Shown: positions 34,420-42,700 of the stretch, piece after piece | Layout of the letters: every line of letters starts with the position of its first letter | Position numbering within the stretch: position 1 is the first letter of the stretch | The notes under the pieces: model-generated | Told to the model about the DNA's origin: nothing | Database searches by the model: none | The model's input: only the letters and a program-made list of their open reading frames with translations | Translations under genes and position numbers: made by a program | Assembly (NCBI GenBank): GCA_016219875.1 | Contig: JACRJZ010000114.1 | Location: forward strand, 1-64,000 | Length of the DNA stretch: 64,000 nucleotides | Source of the DNA: Verrucomicrobiota bacterium | GTDB lineage: Bacteria; Verrucomicrobiota; Verrucomicrobiia; Limisphaerales; JACRJZ01 | Direction: 5' to 3'

Positions 34420-34995
34420 TTACAGGTATTTGCCCCGCGTGATGCGCGCCAGGCATTTCCGCATTTCGGCCCGCGCGCGGAAAGCGCGGACCTTGACCAG
34501 CGGGACCGACCAGCCGGTCAGTTTGGAGATTTCCTTCACCGATTTCTCTTCGATCTCCAGCAGCGTGATGACGAGACGCGCCGGTGGAGACAACATGCTT
34601 AGCAAGCGTTCGACCAGCGCCCGGGCCGCGGCCGCAGACTCACTCGCGTTCTCCGGCGCGGCGCCGAACCGCTCCAACCAGTCGCTTTCGTCGTCACTCA
34701 AGTCGGTGAAGGTCGCCTCGCGGTTGCGTTGGTGGGCACGAAGGGCATCGTAACACGTCCGCACCGCCAACCGCATGAGCCAGTGCTCGAACGGAGCGTC
34801 GCCGCGAAACGTGCGGAGTTTCTGAAACGCCTTCAGCCAGACCTCCTGCACGATGTCCTCCACCTCGCTCTCCCGGCGGGCGTAACGCCGGGCGGTGGCG
34901 AAAACCCGCGGCAGATACCGCTGAACCAAAACCTCGAACGGCGCGGTTTCCCCACTGAGGACCGCGGCAATCAGCTCGGCATCGGTTCGTTCCAT
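34420..34995 (-). CDS. ECF-type RNA polymerase sigma factor (RpoE-like)
   Basis: 191 residues. Region 2: FEVLVQRYLPRVFATARRYA, then SEVEDIVQEVWLKAFQKLRTF and FEHWLMRLAVRTCYDALRAH. Region 4: LSPPARLVITLLEIEEKSVK followed by EISKLTGWSVPLVKVRAFRA. It is closer to classical RpoE-like ECF factors than the one at 903-1637. The operon continues with a small membrane protein and a Spy/CpxP-like sensor, which fits a sigma factor held by a membrane anti-sigma factor and released by an envelope signal. Confidence 0.92.
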   Translation of the reverse strand: MERTDAELIAAVLSGETAPFEVLVQRYLPRVFATARRYARRESEVEDIVQEVWLKAFQKLRTFRGDAPFEHWLMRLAVRTCYDALRAHQRNREATFTDLSDDESDWLERFGAAPENASESAAAARALVERLLSMLSPPARLVITLLEIEEKSVKEISKLTGWSVPLVKVRAFRARAEMRKCLARITRGKYL

Positions 34996-35218
34996 CGGCG
35001 CGAACTATGAACTGGGCCGCATCCAGACCAAAGGAGAAAGCCACCGCCGTCAAGCAGTGGCTTCGCCAAATTGAGTCAGTGCCAGGGTTGAGTCACTCGC
35101 CGTGCTCAGAATCCTGCCACTGGGCGCGGACCCACAGCGCGCTGCCCGGCAAGGCTACCAACATGGCCGCAGGAAGGCTCCACCGAGGGAAGGTGCTCCC
35201 ACTCCCTCCGAACGGAGG

Positions 35219-35587
35219 CTACTTCTTCTCAACCGGCTTCTCTGCGGGCTTCTCAGCCGGCTTGTCGCCGGGCTTGGCGGGGGTGGCCGGTTGGGGGCCT
35301 TGCTCCATGCGCTGGAGCCATTTCTCCATGCTCTCGAGCCGCTTGGCTTCCTGCTCCGTGATGGTGCCGTCCGTTTTTTTCTTCTTCAGTTCATCCACGG
35401 TTTTCTGCATCCGCTCGCGCCAGACTTTGCGCTGGGCTTCGCGCTGCTCCGGCGTCATCTGCTGCACCGCGGGGCGGACGGGGCGCTTTTCCGGTTCCGC
35501 GGGGGCATCGGCGGCGCGGACCAAGGCGGTGGCGCCCGTCGCAATCAGAATGGCCAGGGTGCATTTCAGGAATCGTGTCATCTTCAT
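35219..35587 (-). CDS. secreted Lys/Glu-rich helical protein with KPAEKP tail
   Basis: 122 residues. A signal peptide (MKMTRFLKCTLAILIATGAT, then ALVRAAD) is followed by a charged helix with a PEQREAQRKVWRERMQK block distantly like LTPxQ proteins, a Lys-rich stretch, and a Pro/Lys/Glu repeat tail (KPAEKPAEKP). Function unknown. It lies upstream of the sigma operon on the same strand, separated by 223 bases, and may belong to the same envelope-stress set. The ATG at 35587 is chosen for the signal peptide. Confidence 0.6.
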   Translation of the reverse strand: MKMTRFLKCTLAILIATGATALVRAADAPAEPEKRPVRPAVQQMTPEQREAQRKVWRERMQKTVDELKKKKTDGTITEQEAKRLESMEKWLQRMEQGPQPATPAKPGDKPAEKPAEKPVEKK

Positions 35588-35942
35588 ACGGTTCGTTTTG
35601 AATTGTTCAGTCGCTGTTTTGTTCAACAAGGTTTCAGAGTCTGCTGTTCAGACGGCGCGAAAGGTAAAGCGGTTACAGGCTGGAAGGGCAACTCAAATCG
35701 GGCGCCCCGCGGGACCAGGGAGCCGAAGCTTGATCTTGAGTTCTTCGACGAATTCTGAACACTCCTCCCATGCGAAAGCTGGTATCACTCATCTCGAGCA
35801 GGCACTCCGGCTGGAGTCACGGCCCCGCGAGGTTCGTCTCGGGGCCAGGCAACCTGCTGTCCGCCTCCAACCACGACTTGTCGCCCGCCCTGACCCATCT
35901 TGGCCGCAGCCGGAGGGAACGCTCACACGACGAAACCTTGTC
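35588..35942. other. gap between divergent genes
   Basis: No convincing gene. The stretch 35597-35650 is relatively AT-rich and may hold promoters for the leftward secreted protein and the rightward NusG-like gene. No known operator, ops element or RNA motif was recognised. Confidence 0.45.
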
Positions 35943-36569
35943 ATGAACCCCGATCCGATCACTTCGCAGCCAGCGAGCGCGCCCCCCGCCGGGCCTCCGT
36001 TGCCTTCGGCTTCCGAGGGTCCGTCCCTTCCGCCTCCGGCCGTGATCCGCGCCGCTTGGTTCTGCGTGCGGTCCCAGCCCAAGCATGAGCACATCGCCGC
36101 GGCCCATTTGCGCCAGGACGCGGACATCGACGTTTTCCTGCCGCGCATCCGCTTCAAGCGGCCGACGCGCCGGGGGCAGATGACGTTCACCGAGGCCCTG
36201 TTTCCCAGCTACTTCTTCGCGCGCTTCGACTTCAACCTGGGCTTGGGCAAAGTGCATCACGCCCACGGAGTCAGGGGCCTGGTCCACTTCGGCCTCCAGT
36301 ACCCGACCATCCCGGACGAGGTGATCGCGGACCTGCGGGCGACCCTCGGCGACGAGGAAATCCACCTTGTCGCCCAGGAGTACAAGCCCGGCGATTCCGT
36401 CCACATCATCGGCGGTCCGTTCCACGGGCTGGAAGCCGTCGTCCAGCAAGTGATGCCGGGCCGGCAGCGGGTTGCGGTGCTGATGGAGTTCCTCGGCCGC
36501 CAGAGCACGGTGGTCGTGGAACGCGGTCAGATTGTTCCCGACAAAGGGGAGCGGAAGTTTGTCATTTGA
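35943..36569 (+). CDS. NusG/RfaH-like transcription antitermination protein
   Basis: 208 residues. After a Pro-rich ~35-residue leader comes an NGN domain (AAWFCVRSQPKHEHIAAAHL, with FLPRIRFKRPTRRG and FPSYFFARFDF), then a KOW domain (YKPGDSVHIIGGPFHGLEAV and VLMEFLGRQSTVVVERGQIV). This is the specialised NusG paralogue (RfaH/LoaP-like) that in many bacteria stands at the head of polysaccharide or other long operons. Here the next gene is on the opposite strand, so it is an orphan acting on distant targets. A hairpin (CCAGTC/GACTGG, 36573-36590) directly follows the stop codon. The ATG at 35943 removes a long family-unlike extension. Confidence 0.85.
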   Translation: MNPDPITSQPASAPPAGPPLPSASEGPSLPPPAVIRAAWFCVRSQPKHEHIAAAHLRQDADIDVFLPRIRFKRPTRRGQMTFTEALFPSYFFARFDFNLGLGKVHHAHGVRGLVHFGLQYPTIPDEVIADLRATLGDEEIHLVAQEYKPGDSVHIIGGPFHGLEAVVQQVMPGRQRVAVLMEFLGRQSTVVVERGQIVPDKGERKFVI

Positions 36570-36684
36570 ACTCCAGTCGAATCAGACTGGCGCAGGCCAT
36601 GTCGCCTTCGCGGGAAAGCCAGAGCGGTCAGAACAACGCTTCCGAAAGACGTTGAGGACGGATTGTTCTCAGGTTCCCAGTCCG

Positions 36685-39252
36685 TTACTGAATCACTTCC
36701 GCCGTGCGCACCGCGGCCACCCAACGCACCGTCGAACCAACGCTGCCCGTGACTTTGATGACCAAGGCGTGCGAGGTGTCGTCCGCTTCGGCCGTCGCAT
36801 CCCAACCGGCTACTTCCTCGCCCAGGACGGTCTTGGAGAGGGGGCCGATCAGGTGAACGTCGCCGCCCGTATTGTCGATCACGCCTTTCAGTTCGTAGCC
36901 GGCGCTGGCGGCGGTGGTGTTGCGGGCGCTGACCAGGATGTCGAACGTCCACGTGGCGCCTTCCGGCAGGGTCATGCGCTGGCCGGCGTTGTCCAGGAAC
37001 ATTTCCTTCTGCACATCGTTGGTGGTGGCGCAGCGCAGCACGAACAGCGAGCTCTGGGCGTCGCCGGGCTGGCTGAATCGGCCGCTGGCATGGGTCCACT
37101 GCCCGTAATGGGCGGCCAGGGCGTCGCGTCCGCCCGAGATGGCGGCGTGGTCCGCCCGGATTTCGTTCGCGTAGCCGCCGGCCACGACGGCGTAATGGCC
37201 GCGGTTAGTGTTGGCGAAGCCGCCGCCCATCGTCGCGTAAGACACGTCCGGCTGAATGGCGTTTTCCGCGCCGCCGAGGATGGCGCCATGGGCTGCCCCG
37301 CTGCCTACGGAGTTCTCTTCGCCACCCGCCACGACCGAGAAATCCGCGTCGTCCTGGATAAGGTTCAGCTTGCCGCCGCCGATGAAGGTGTCGGTGGCCA
37401 ATCGCTCGATCATGTTTTGGAAGCCACCCCCAATCGTGGCGTGGTGCGCCTGTTCCCGGATCGCGTTGGACAAGCCACCGGCGATGACGCCCACGGTGGC
37501 GTTGGTGGTGATCTGATTGCCGGAGCCGCCTCCAATCGCCGCATAGTTCGCGCCGTACTGAATCTGGTTCGCGTAACCGCCACCGACCACCGCGTAATCC
37601 GCGTCGGCCTGAATCTCGTTGCCCGATCCGCCGCTGATGGTCGAGTAATTGGCGCTGGTCTGGATCTCATTCCCGCTGCCACCGGCAATGACGGCGTATT
37701 GGCCCGCGTTGGTATTGAGCCTGCCGCCGCCGATCACGGCGCAAACCACGTCAGGCCGAATCGCGTTCTGCGAGCCGCCAAGAATCGCGCCGTGGGCCGC
37801 GCCGCTGGCGACGGTGTTGGAAGAGCCGCCCGCGATGACTGAGTAATCCGCGTCGTCCTCGACGGTGTTCTGAAAACCACCGCCGACGGCGGCTTGATCG
37901 GCCGTGGCATCGATGGTGTTGCCGACACCGGCCGGCCCTTCAAAGCCCGCGGCCCGCACCACGCCCGCCACGTTCAGCGCGGCCCCGGCCGGGTTGTTCG
38001 TGCCAATGCCCACGCCGCCCGCCGCCCGAATGAGAAATTGCCGCGTGGCCGTGCTGCTGAAATCGGCATCGGTGGAATCCGCCCAGACAAACGTGCCGGT
38101 GTGCTGGGCCTTGGCGCGGCGGCCGGCGGCGAAACCGTAGTTGCCTGCGACCAGGTTGTCGCTGCCGCCCGGAATGGCCGCGTAGGAGATGTTGGTTTGG
38201 ATAACGTTGCTGTAGCCGCCGGCGATCACGGCGTAGTTGGCGTTGTCGCGAAGCGTGTTGTATCGCCCGCCGCCGACGTTCGAGTAATCGCCGTTCGGCT
38301 CGATGGTGTTGTTGGCGCCGCCGGCGATGGCCGAAAAGTCGGCGCTGGACAGAATGGCGTTGCTCTGCCCGCCCGCGATGGCGGTCTTGGCGCCCGCGAG
38401 ACTGTGGCCGGCGCCGATGTTCAAGCGGTCGGCCAACAGATCGGCGGCAGCACTGAGCGAGCCGTTGAAGGCTGCATTGGTGTTGAGCAGCGCCACGTTG
38501 GGGCCGAGCCGCACCTCAGGCACGGTGCCAAAGGCCAGCTTGGAGGCGTTCAGGTTCGACAGGAGAAAGCCGCTGCCGGCGAACCCCGGCGCACTGACCA
38601 CGCCGGCGAAGTTCGCCGCGCCGTTCAACAGGGCCACGCGCTCGCTCAGGCGCTCGTCGGGCACGGTGCCGAAGGCAAGTTGTGAGGCGTTGAGGTTGGA
38701 AAGCTGGACGCCACCGCCGAAGAAGCCGAGAGCCATGACCGCGCCGGAGAAAGCGGCGGGGCGGTTGAGCATCGCCACGTTGGTCGAGAGCCGCGCGTCA
38801 GGCACCGTCCCGGTCAAGCCGCTGGCCGGCAGGTTGGCTGCCGTGCCCGCGTTGGGCGCGAAGAGTGCGTGCGGCGCGGGGGTGAGTGGCTGGCGCGGCC
38901 CCAGTCGCGTGAAGTCGCTCGCGCTGCCGTTGGTGCGCACGCCGAGTTCGAGCCAACGCGCCTCGCCGGTGAACACTTCAGGGCCGAAGTCAAGCGTGAC
39001 GGCGAACAGGCCGCTGGCAACGGTGACCGCGGCGTTCGTCGTTACGGCCAGCGGACTGCTGCCGCCGGCCGAATCGCAAATCGCCAATCGCAAATCAAAA
39101 ATCCCGTTGGCGGGCGCGCCGGCGTCGGTGAGCCGGCCTTGGTAGGTGAAGGCGGTGCCCAAGGGCGCGGCGAGGCAGGTTGAGGGTTGAGGGTTGAGGG
39201 TTAAGAGTGCGGCCAGCAGCGTGGCTGTCTGGAGGAGGGGTGTTGCTTTCAT
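36685..39252 (-). CDS. secreted YadA-head-like beta-roll repeat protein
   Basis: 855 residues. Signal peptide region MKATPLLQTATLLAALLTLN continues into a heptamer-encoded PQPSTCLAAP. A beta-rich domain follows (TAFTYQGRLTDAGAPANGIF, typical of verrucomicrobial exported proteins). From about residue 290 there are many ~22-residue repeats with the pattern AxIAGGxxNxIxxxADYAVIGGG, as in the left-handed beta-roll head of trimeric autotransporter adhesins. No C-terminal membrane anchor of that class is visible; the end is a small beta-sandwich-like domain (TWTFDILVSARNTTAASAG). A role in surface adhesion or as a matrix protein is inference. Two heptanucleotide tracts lie in the 5' part. Confidence 0.75.
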   Translation of the reverse strand: MKATPLLQTATLLAALLTLNPQPSTCLAAPLGTAFTYQGRLTDAGAPANGIFDLRLAICDSAGGSSPLAVTTNAAVTVASGLFAVTLDFGPEVFTGEARWLELGVRTNGSASDFTRLGPRQPLTPAPHALFAPNAGTAANLPASGLTGTVPDARLSTNVAMLNRPAAFSGAVMALGFFGGGVQLSNLNASQLAFGTVPDERLSERVALLNGAANFAGVVSAPGFAGSGFLLSNLNASKLAFGTVPEVRLGPNVALLNTNAAFNGSLSAAADLLADRLNIGAGHSLAGAKTAIAGGQSNAILSSADFSAIAGGANNTIEPNGDYSNVGGGRYNTLRDNANYAVIAGGYSNVIQTNISYAAIPGGSDNLVAGNYGFAAGRRAKAQHTGTFVWADSTDADFSSTATRQFLIRAAGGVGIGTNNPAGAALNVAGVVRAAGFEGPAGVGNTIDATADQAAVGGGFQNTVEDDADYSVIAGGSSNTVASGAAHGAILGGSQNAIRPDVVCAVIGGGRLNTNAGQYAVIAGGSGNEIQTSANYSTISGGSGNEIQADADYAVVGGGYANQIQYGANYAAIGGGSGNQITTNATVGVIAGGLSNAIREQAHHATIGGGFQNMIERLATDTFIGGGKLNLIQDDADFSVVAGGEENSVGSGAAHGAILGGAENAIQPDVSYATMGGGFANTNRGHYAVVAGGYANEIRADHAAISGGRDALAAHYGQWTHASGRFSQPGDAQSSLFVLRCATTNDVQKEMFLDNAGQRMTLPEGATWTFDILVSARNTTAASAGYELKGVIDNTGGDVHLIGPLSKTVLGEEVAGWDATAEADDTSHALVIKVTGSVGSTVRWVAAVRTAEVIQ
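39072..39106. repeat. heptanucleotide repeat inside the YadA-like gene (AATCGCA type)
   Basis: Five consecutive seven-base units: AATCGCA, AATCGCC, AATCGCA, AATCAAA, AATCCCG. On the coding strand they give GIFDLRLAICDS, which replaces the usual FDLRFALYDA-type sequence of this domain without breaking the frame. Confidence 0.7.
39179..39207. repeat. heptanucleotide repeat inside the signal peptide of the YadA-like gene
   Basis: Three perfect TTGAGGG units followed by TTAAGAG, read on the coding strand as LLTLNPQPSTC, forming the end of the hydrophobic core and the cleavage region of the predicted signal peptide. Confidence 0.75.
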
Positions 39253-39718
39253 GGGTTTGGGGGTGGGCTTTGGTTGAACGGAGGATCCAAACCGCTGCGC
39301 GGAGACGACGGCAGCGGCAAAGCAAGGGAGGGCCAAATCATCTTGAACTCCGAAGTCGGGGAGCGCGCCCGCCCTGGGCGTAGCTGCACGCGCCCGTATG
39401 TGTTGAGCGTCGTAGCGCAGGCTTTCCAGCCTGCCGTATCGCCGACTTGCAGTCGGCAGGGCGTGGCTAGTCTAGAAACACGCCGAGTTCGTACCCGCCT
39501 TCGCCCGGTAACGTCCCGCAGGTTGAAAACCTGCGATACGGCAGGCTGGAAAGCCTGCGCTACTCCAAACACATACACGCGCCCTCGCGTCCAGTTCCGT
39601 GGGCCGACGAAGGGATGGGGGCGCTGGGAATCTTTCCACGGCCCCAGAGTTTTCCGCGAGGGCGCGGAAAACAGCGCCCGTGGCGGGCGCGCTCCCCATT
39701 CCCTTTCGGAGTTCAGGT
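39253..39718. other. gap between giant gene and YadA-like gene, repeat-rich
   Basis: No convincing gene. The centre (39412-39563) is a mosaic of GTAG-headed hairpins in both orientations. The promoter of the YadA-like gene should lie near 39253-39400, but no clear boxes were seen. Confidence 0.55.
39412..39563. repeat. BIME-like mosaic of GTAG-headed hairpins
   Basis: Plus-strand unit: GTAG (39412-39415), C, hairpin GCAGGCT/AGCCTGC with loop TTCC, spacer CGTATC, second hairpin GCCGACT/AGTCGGC with loop TGC (to 39457). Minus-strand unit: GTAG (39563-39560), C, the same first hairpin and loop, the same CGTATC spacer, and a second hairpin GCAGGTT/AACCTGC with loop TTC (to 39518). The two units face each other. 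A 6-bp hairpin GGCGTG/CACGCC (39460-39484) lies between them. Confidence 0.85.
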
Positions 39719-42700
39719 TCACGGCTTGATCAGGCGATAGAAGCGGCTGGGGCCGTTGGACGGCAACTCCACACGGTATCCGCCTTGGTGCAGCACAGGC
39801 TGGGCCGCGGCGGGCGTCCAGACGGCCTCGGGTCCAAGCGCCGAGGTTTCTTCCAGCCGACATTCGGCACAACCCGCCGGCCAATCGACGATCACCAAGC
39901 CGGCTTGCTGTTGGATGTTAAGCGGGAGACCGGTCACTTCCCGCACGCGATAGAACGCCGCCGCTCCTGGTTCTGGAAGCGGACCCAGGAGGGCGTGCTC
40001 ACCGGTGAGTTGGATTTGTTGAATGACCTGCCAGGCGCCGGAGCCGGACAGATCGGGGCCGGCTTCCAAGGCATAGCGCCGCCCGGCGTGGCCGTAGAGC
40101 GTGAGCCAGCGGGCGCCGTTGGTCGCGGGACTGACGTCGAGGATCGGTTCGCGGGCGACCACGAAGACGCGGCCCGAAAAGGCGCCGCCACTGAGGAGCG
40201 ACGGCGGAGTGGCCCGCCGGCCGGTCAAGTCCAGGCTCTGCAAACGAACGACGGCCGAGTGTTCCGTGGGCAGGGCCAGGAAGGCGAGTTGCGCCAATTG
40301 GATCTGGCCTTCCAACGTCGCGTTGGGCCAGCTCTCAAAGCGCAGTTCAAAGCGGTTGGAATCCAGCGGGCGGAACTCCGTGCGGGCCACTTCGGAAGCC
40401 AGGTTCTGCAGCGCGAAGTTGGTCAAACAGCCGAGGTCCGTCTCCAGAAGGAAGCTCGCGTTGGTGAGGTCGGTGCCCGCCTCGAGCCGCAACGGCACGA
40501 AGCTGCTTTCGCCCGCGAGCAGGTTGGTGGTGCCGACGCTCAGCGTGAAATCGGGCCGGGTATCGCGCACGATCACGGTGAAGGATTGTGTGGTGCTCAG
40601 GCCCGCGCCGGAGCCGGGGCTGTCGGTCACGATCATCGCCAGGCGATTGGTGGTGCCGCCCTGGAACTCGGCCGGACGCCAAGTGAAGATGCCGCTGCCG
40701 GCTTGAACACCCGCCCCGGCCGGCGCGCCCGGCGCAAGACTGAAGGTGAGCGCCTGGACCGGCAGGTCGCCGTCGGTGGCGCGGTTGGTGAAGGTGACGA
40801 TCTGGCCTTCCGAAACGGTGAAGTCCGGCGCGGGCGCCAGCGTGGGCGCGGAGTTCAACTCGCGCACCACCACCGTCACGATGCTGGTGGCGCTCAGGCT
40901 GGGCACGCCGTTGTCGCGCACGATGACGGTGAACTGGTTCGTGCTCGGGCCGTTGGCTTCACCGGTCTGCCACGAGATCGCGCCGGTGACGGGATCGATG
41001 AGCGCCCCCGGCGGCGCGTCCAGTCCGAGACTGAAGGTGAGCACTTGCGCCGACGCATCGGCGTCGTCCGCCGCGCTGGTCAACGCGAGCGTGTCGCCTT
41101 CGTTCAGCGTGTCGGGGCCGCTGATCGCGAGATGCGGGGCCGCGTTGGTTCGGCTGACGACCGTTTCGGTGTCCGGGCTGGTGGGGGCGGCTTCGCGGTT
41201 GCCGGCCTGGTCGGTGGCCAGGGTGTAGAAGGCATACTGCGAGCCGAGTTGAGCGTTGAACACCGCGTTGCGCAGCGTGGTCCGCTGGAGCCACGGCACA
41301 AAGGGCGCGCCGTCGGTGGAAACAAAGACATCGAAGAACGCCAGCCCGCTGCCATTGCTCTCGTCGCCGCCGGACCAGTTCAACGGGACCTGCGCGTAGC
41401 TGTTGGCGGGCAGTATCGCGACGGAGCTTGCCGGCGCAGTGGTGTCCGGCGCCGGCGGCACTTCGTAGGTGAGCGTGTAAGTGCCGGGACTGTTGAAGTC
41501 CAGCATGTGCAGGAGGTGTTCGTTGCGCGGACGGTGGCCGAGACCGATGAAGGTGCGGTCGGTGGTCCAGACGTTGGTGCCGAAGGCGATTTCCACGCCG
41601 TCGGAGCGGCGCACGCGGCTCAAGCGGAACTGGCCCTGGCCCGGATCGGACACGCGCAGGTACGCCCAGCCGGCCGGCATGGGCGCGGCGAGTTGCACCT
41701 GCAAATCGCCGGCGGAGGGCGCGCCATCCGGGGTGGCTTGTTCGACGACTTGGACCGGGTTGGTCGAGCCGTCGCTCAAGTAGAGCGTGTCCGGCAAGTC
41801 GCGGTCGTCGGCGAGGTCATTGACGAGGAAGTCAGGCCGGCCGTCCTCGAAGGCGCCGCCCGCCTGCACGAGGTGGATCATTTCGTGAATGCCCACGTCG
41901 TCGATCAGCGACGTGGCGCGTCCGCCCAGCGAGTCTTCGTGCTCGAAGCGCGCCGAGTAATCGACGAACAAGCCTTGCAGCGTCGAGGTGAGCAGCCAGC
42001 GCCCGATCTTCGTGTCGCCCGGCTCGAGGTCGCCGAAGTTGACCGTGAGCGACGGCGTGAGGTTTTGGCCGGCGACCTGGGCGGCGATGATGCTGAAGTC
42101 GATCAGCAGCCCCTTCTCGTTGTCAATGATCTTGGGCTGCGCCGACGTGATCTTGAAGTTGCCGGCCCGCCCGTGTCCGATGTTCTGCACCAACACGGCC
42201 AGCGAATACGGCACCGCCGGTTCGACGATTTCGGTAAACGGATCGTCGCTGAACACGTCGCGCTGGTGGAAGTATTTCAGCCGGAGTTTGGCGTTGGGAT
42301 AAACGTTGACGGGGCCGGGCACGAGGATGGCCGAGCCGGGCACGGCGCCCGCCGTGTAAGTCATGAAGCCGCCAACGAAGTAGCGCGTGATGCCGTTGGT
42401 CGCAGCGTCGTCCGTCGGGAGAATCACCCAGCGCGCGCGGCCGCTGCTGGCGGGCGGCACGAGCCAGCGCGGGCGGGTGACGCTCAGTTCGTTGGTGCTG
42501 GGGATGCCGGGATCCACCAGCACGATGCCGCTCAACTCCGGATCGAGGATGACGAAGCGGTCGTTGGCCATTTGGCCGGCTTCGTCGTAGATCGTGAGGG
42601 CGACGTGCAAATCTTCGAGGGGCGAAGTGTTCGAGTCGTTGAACACCTCCAACGTTGCGCCCACCGCTTTGCGCGTGAAGGTCGCTTCTTGCTCAATCTG

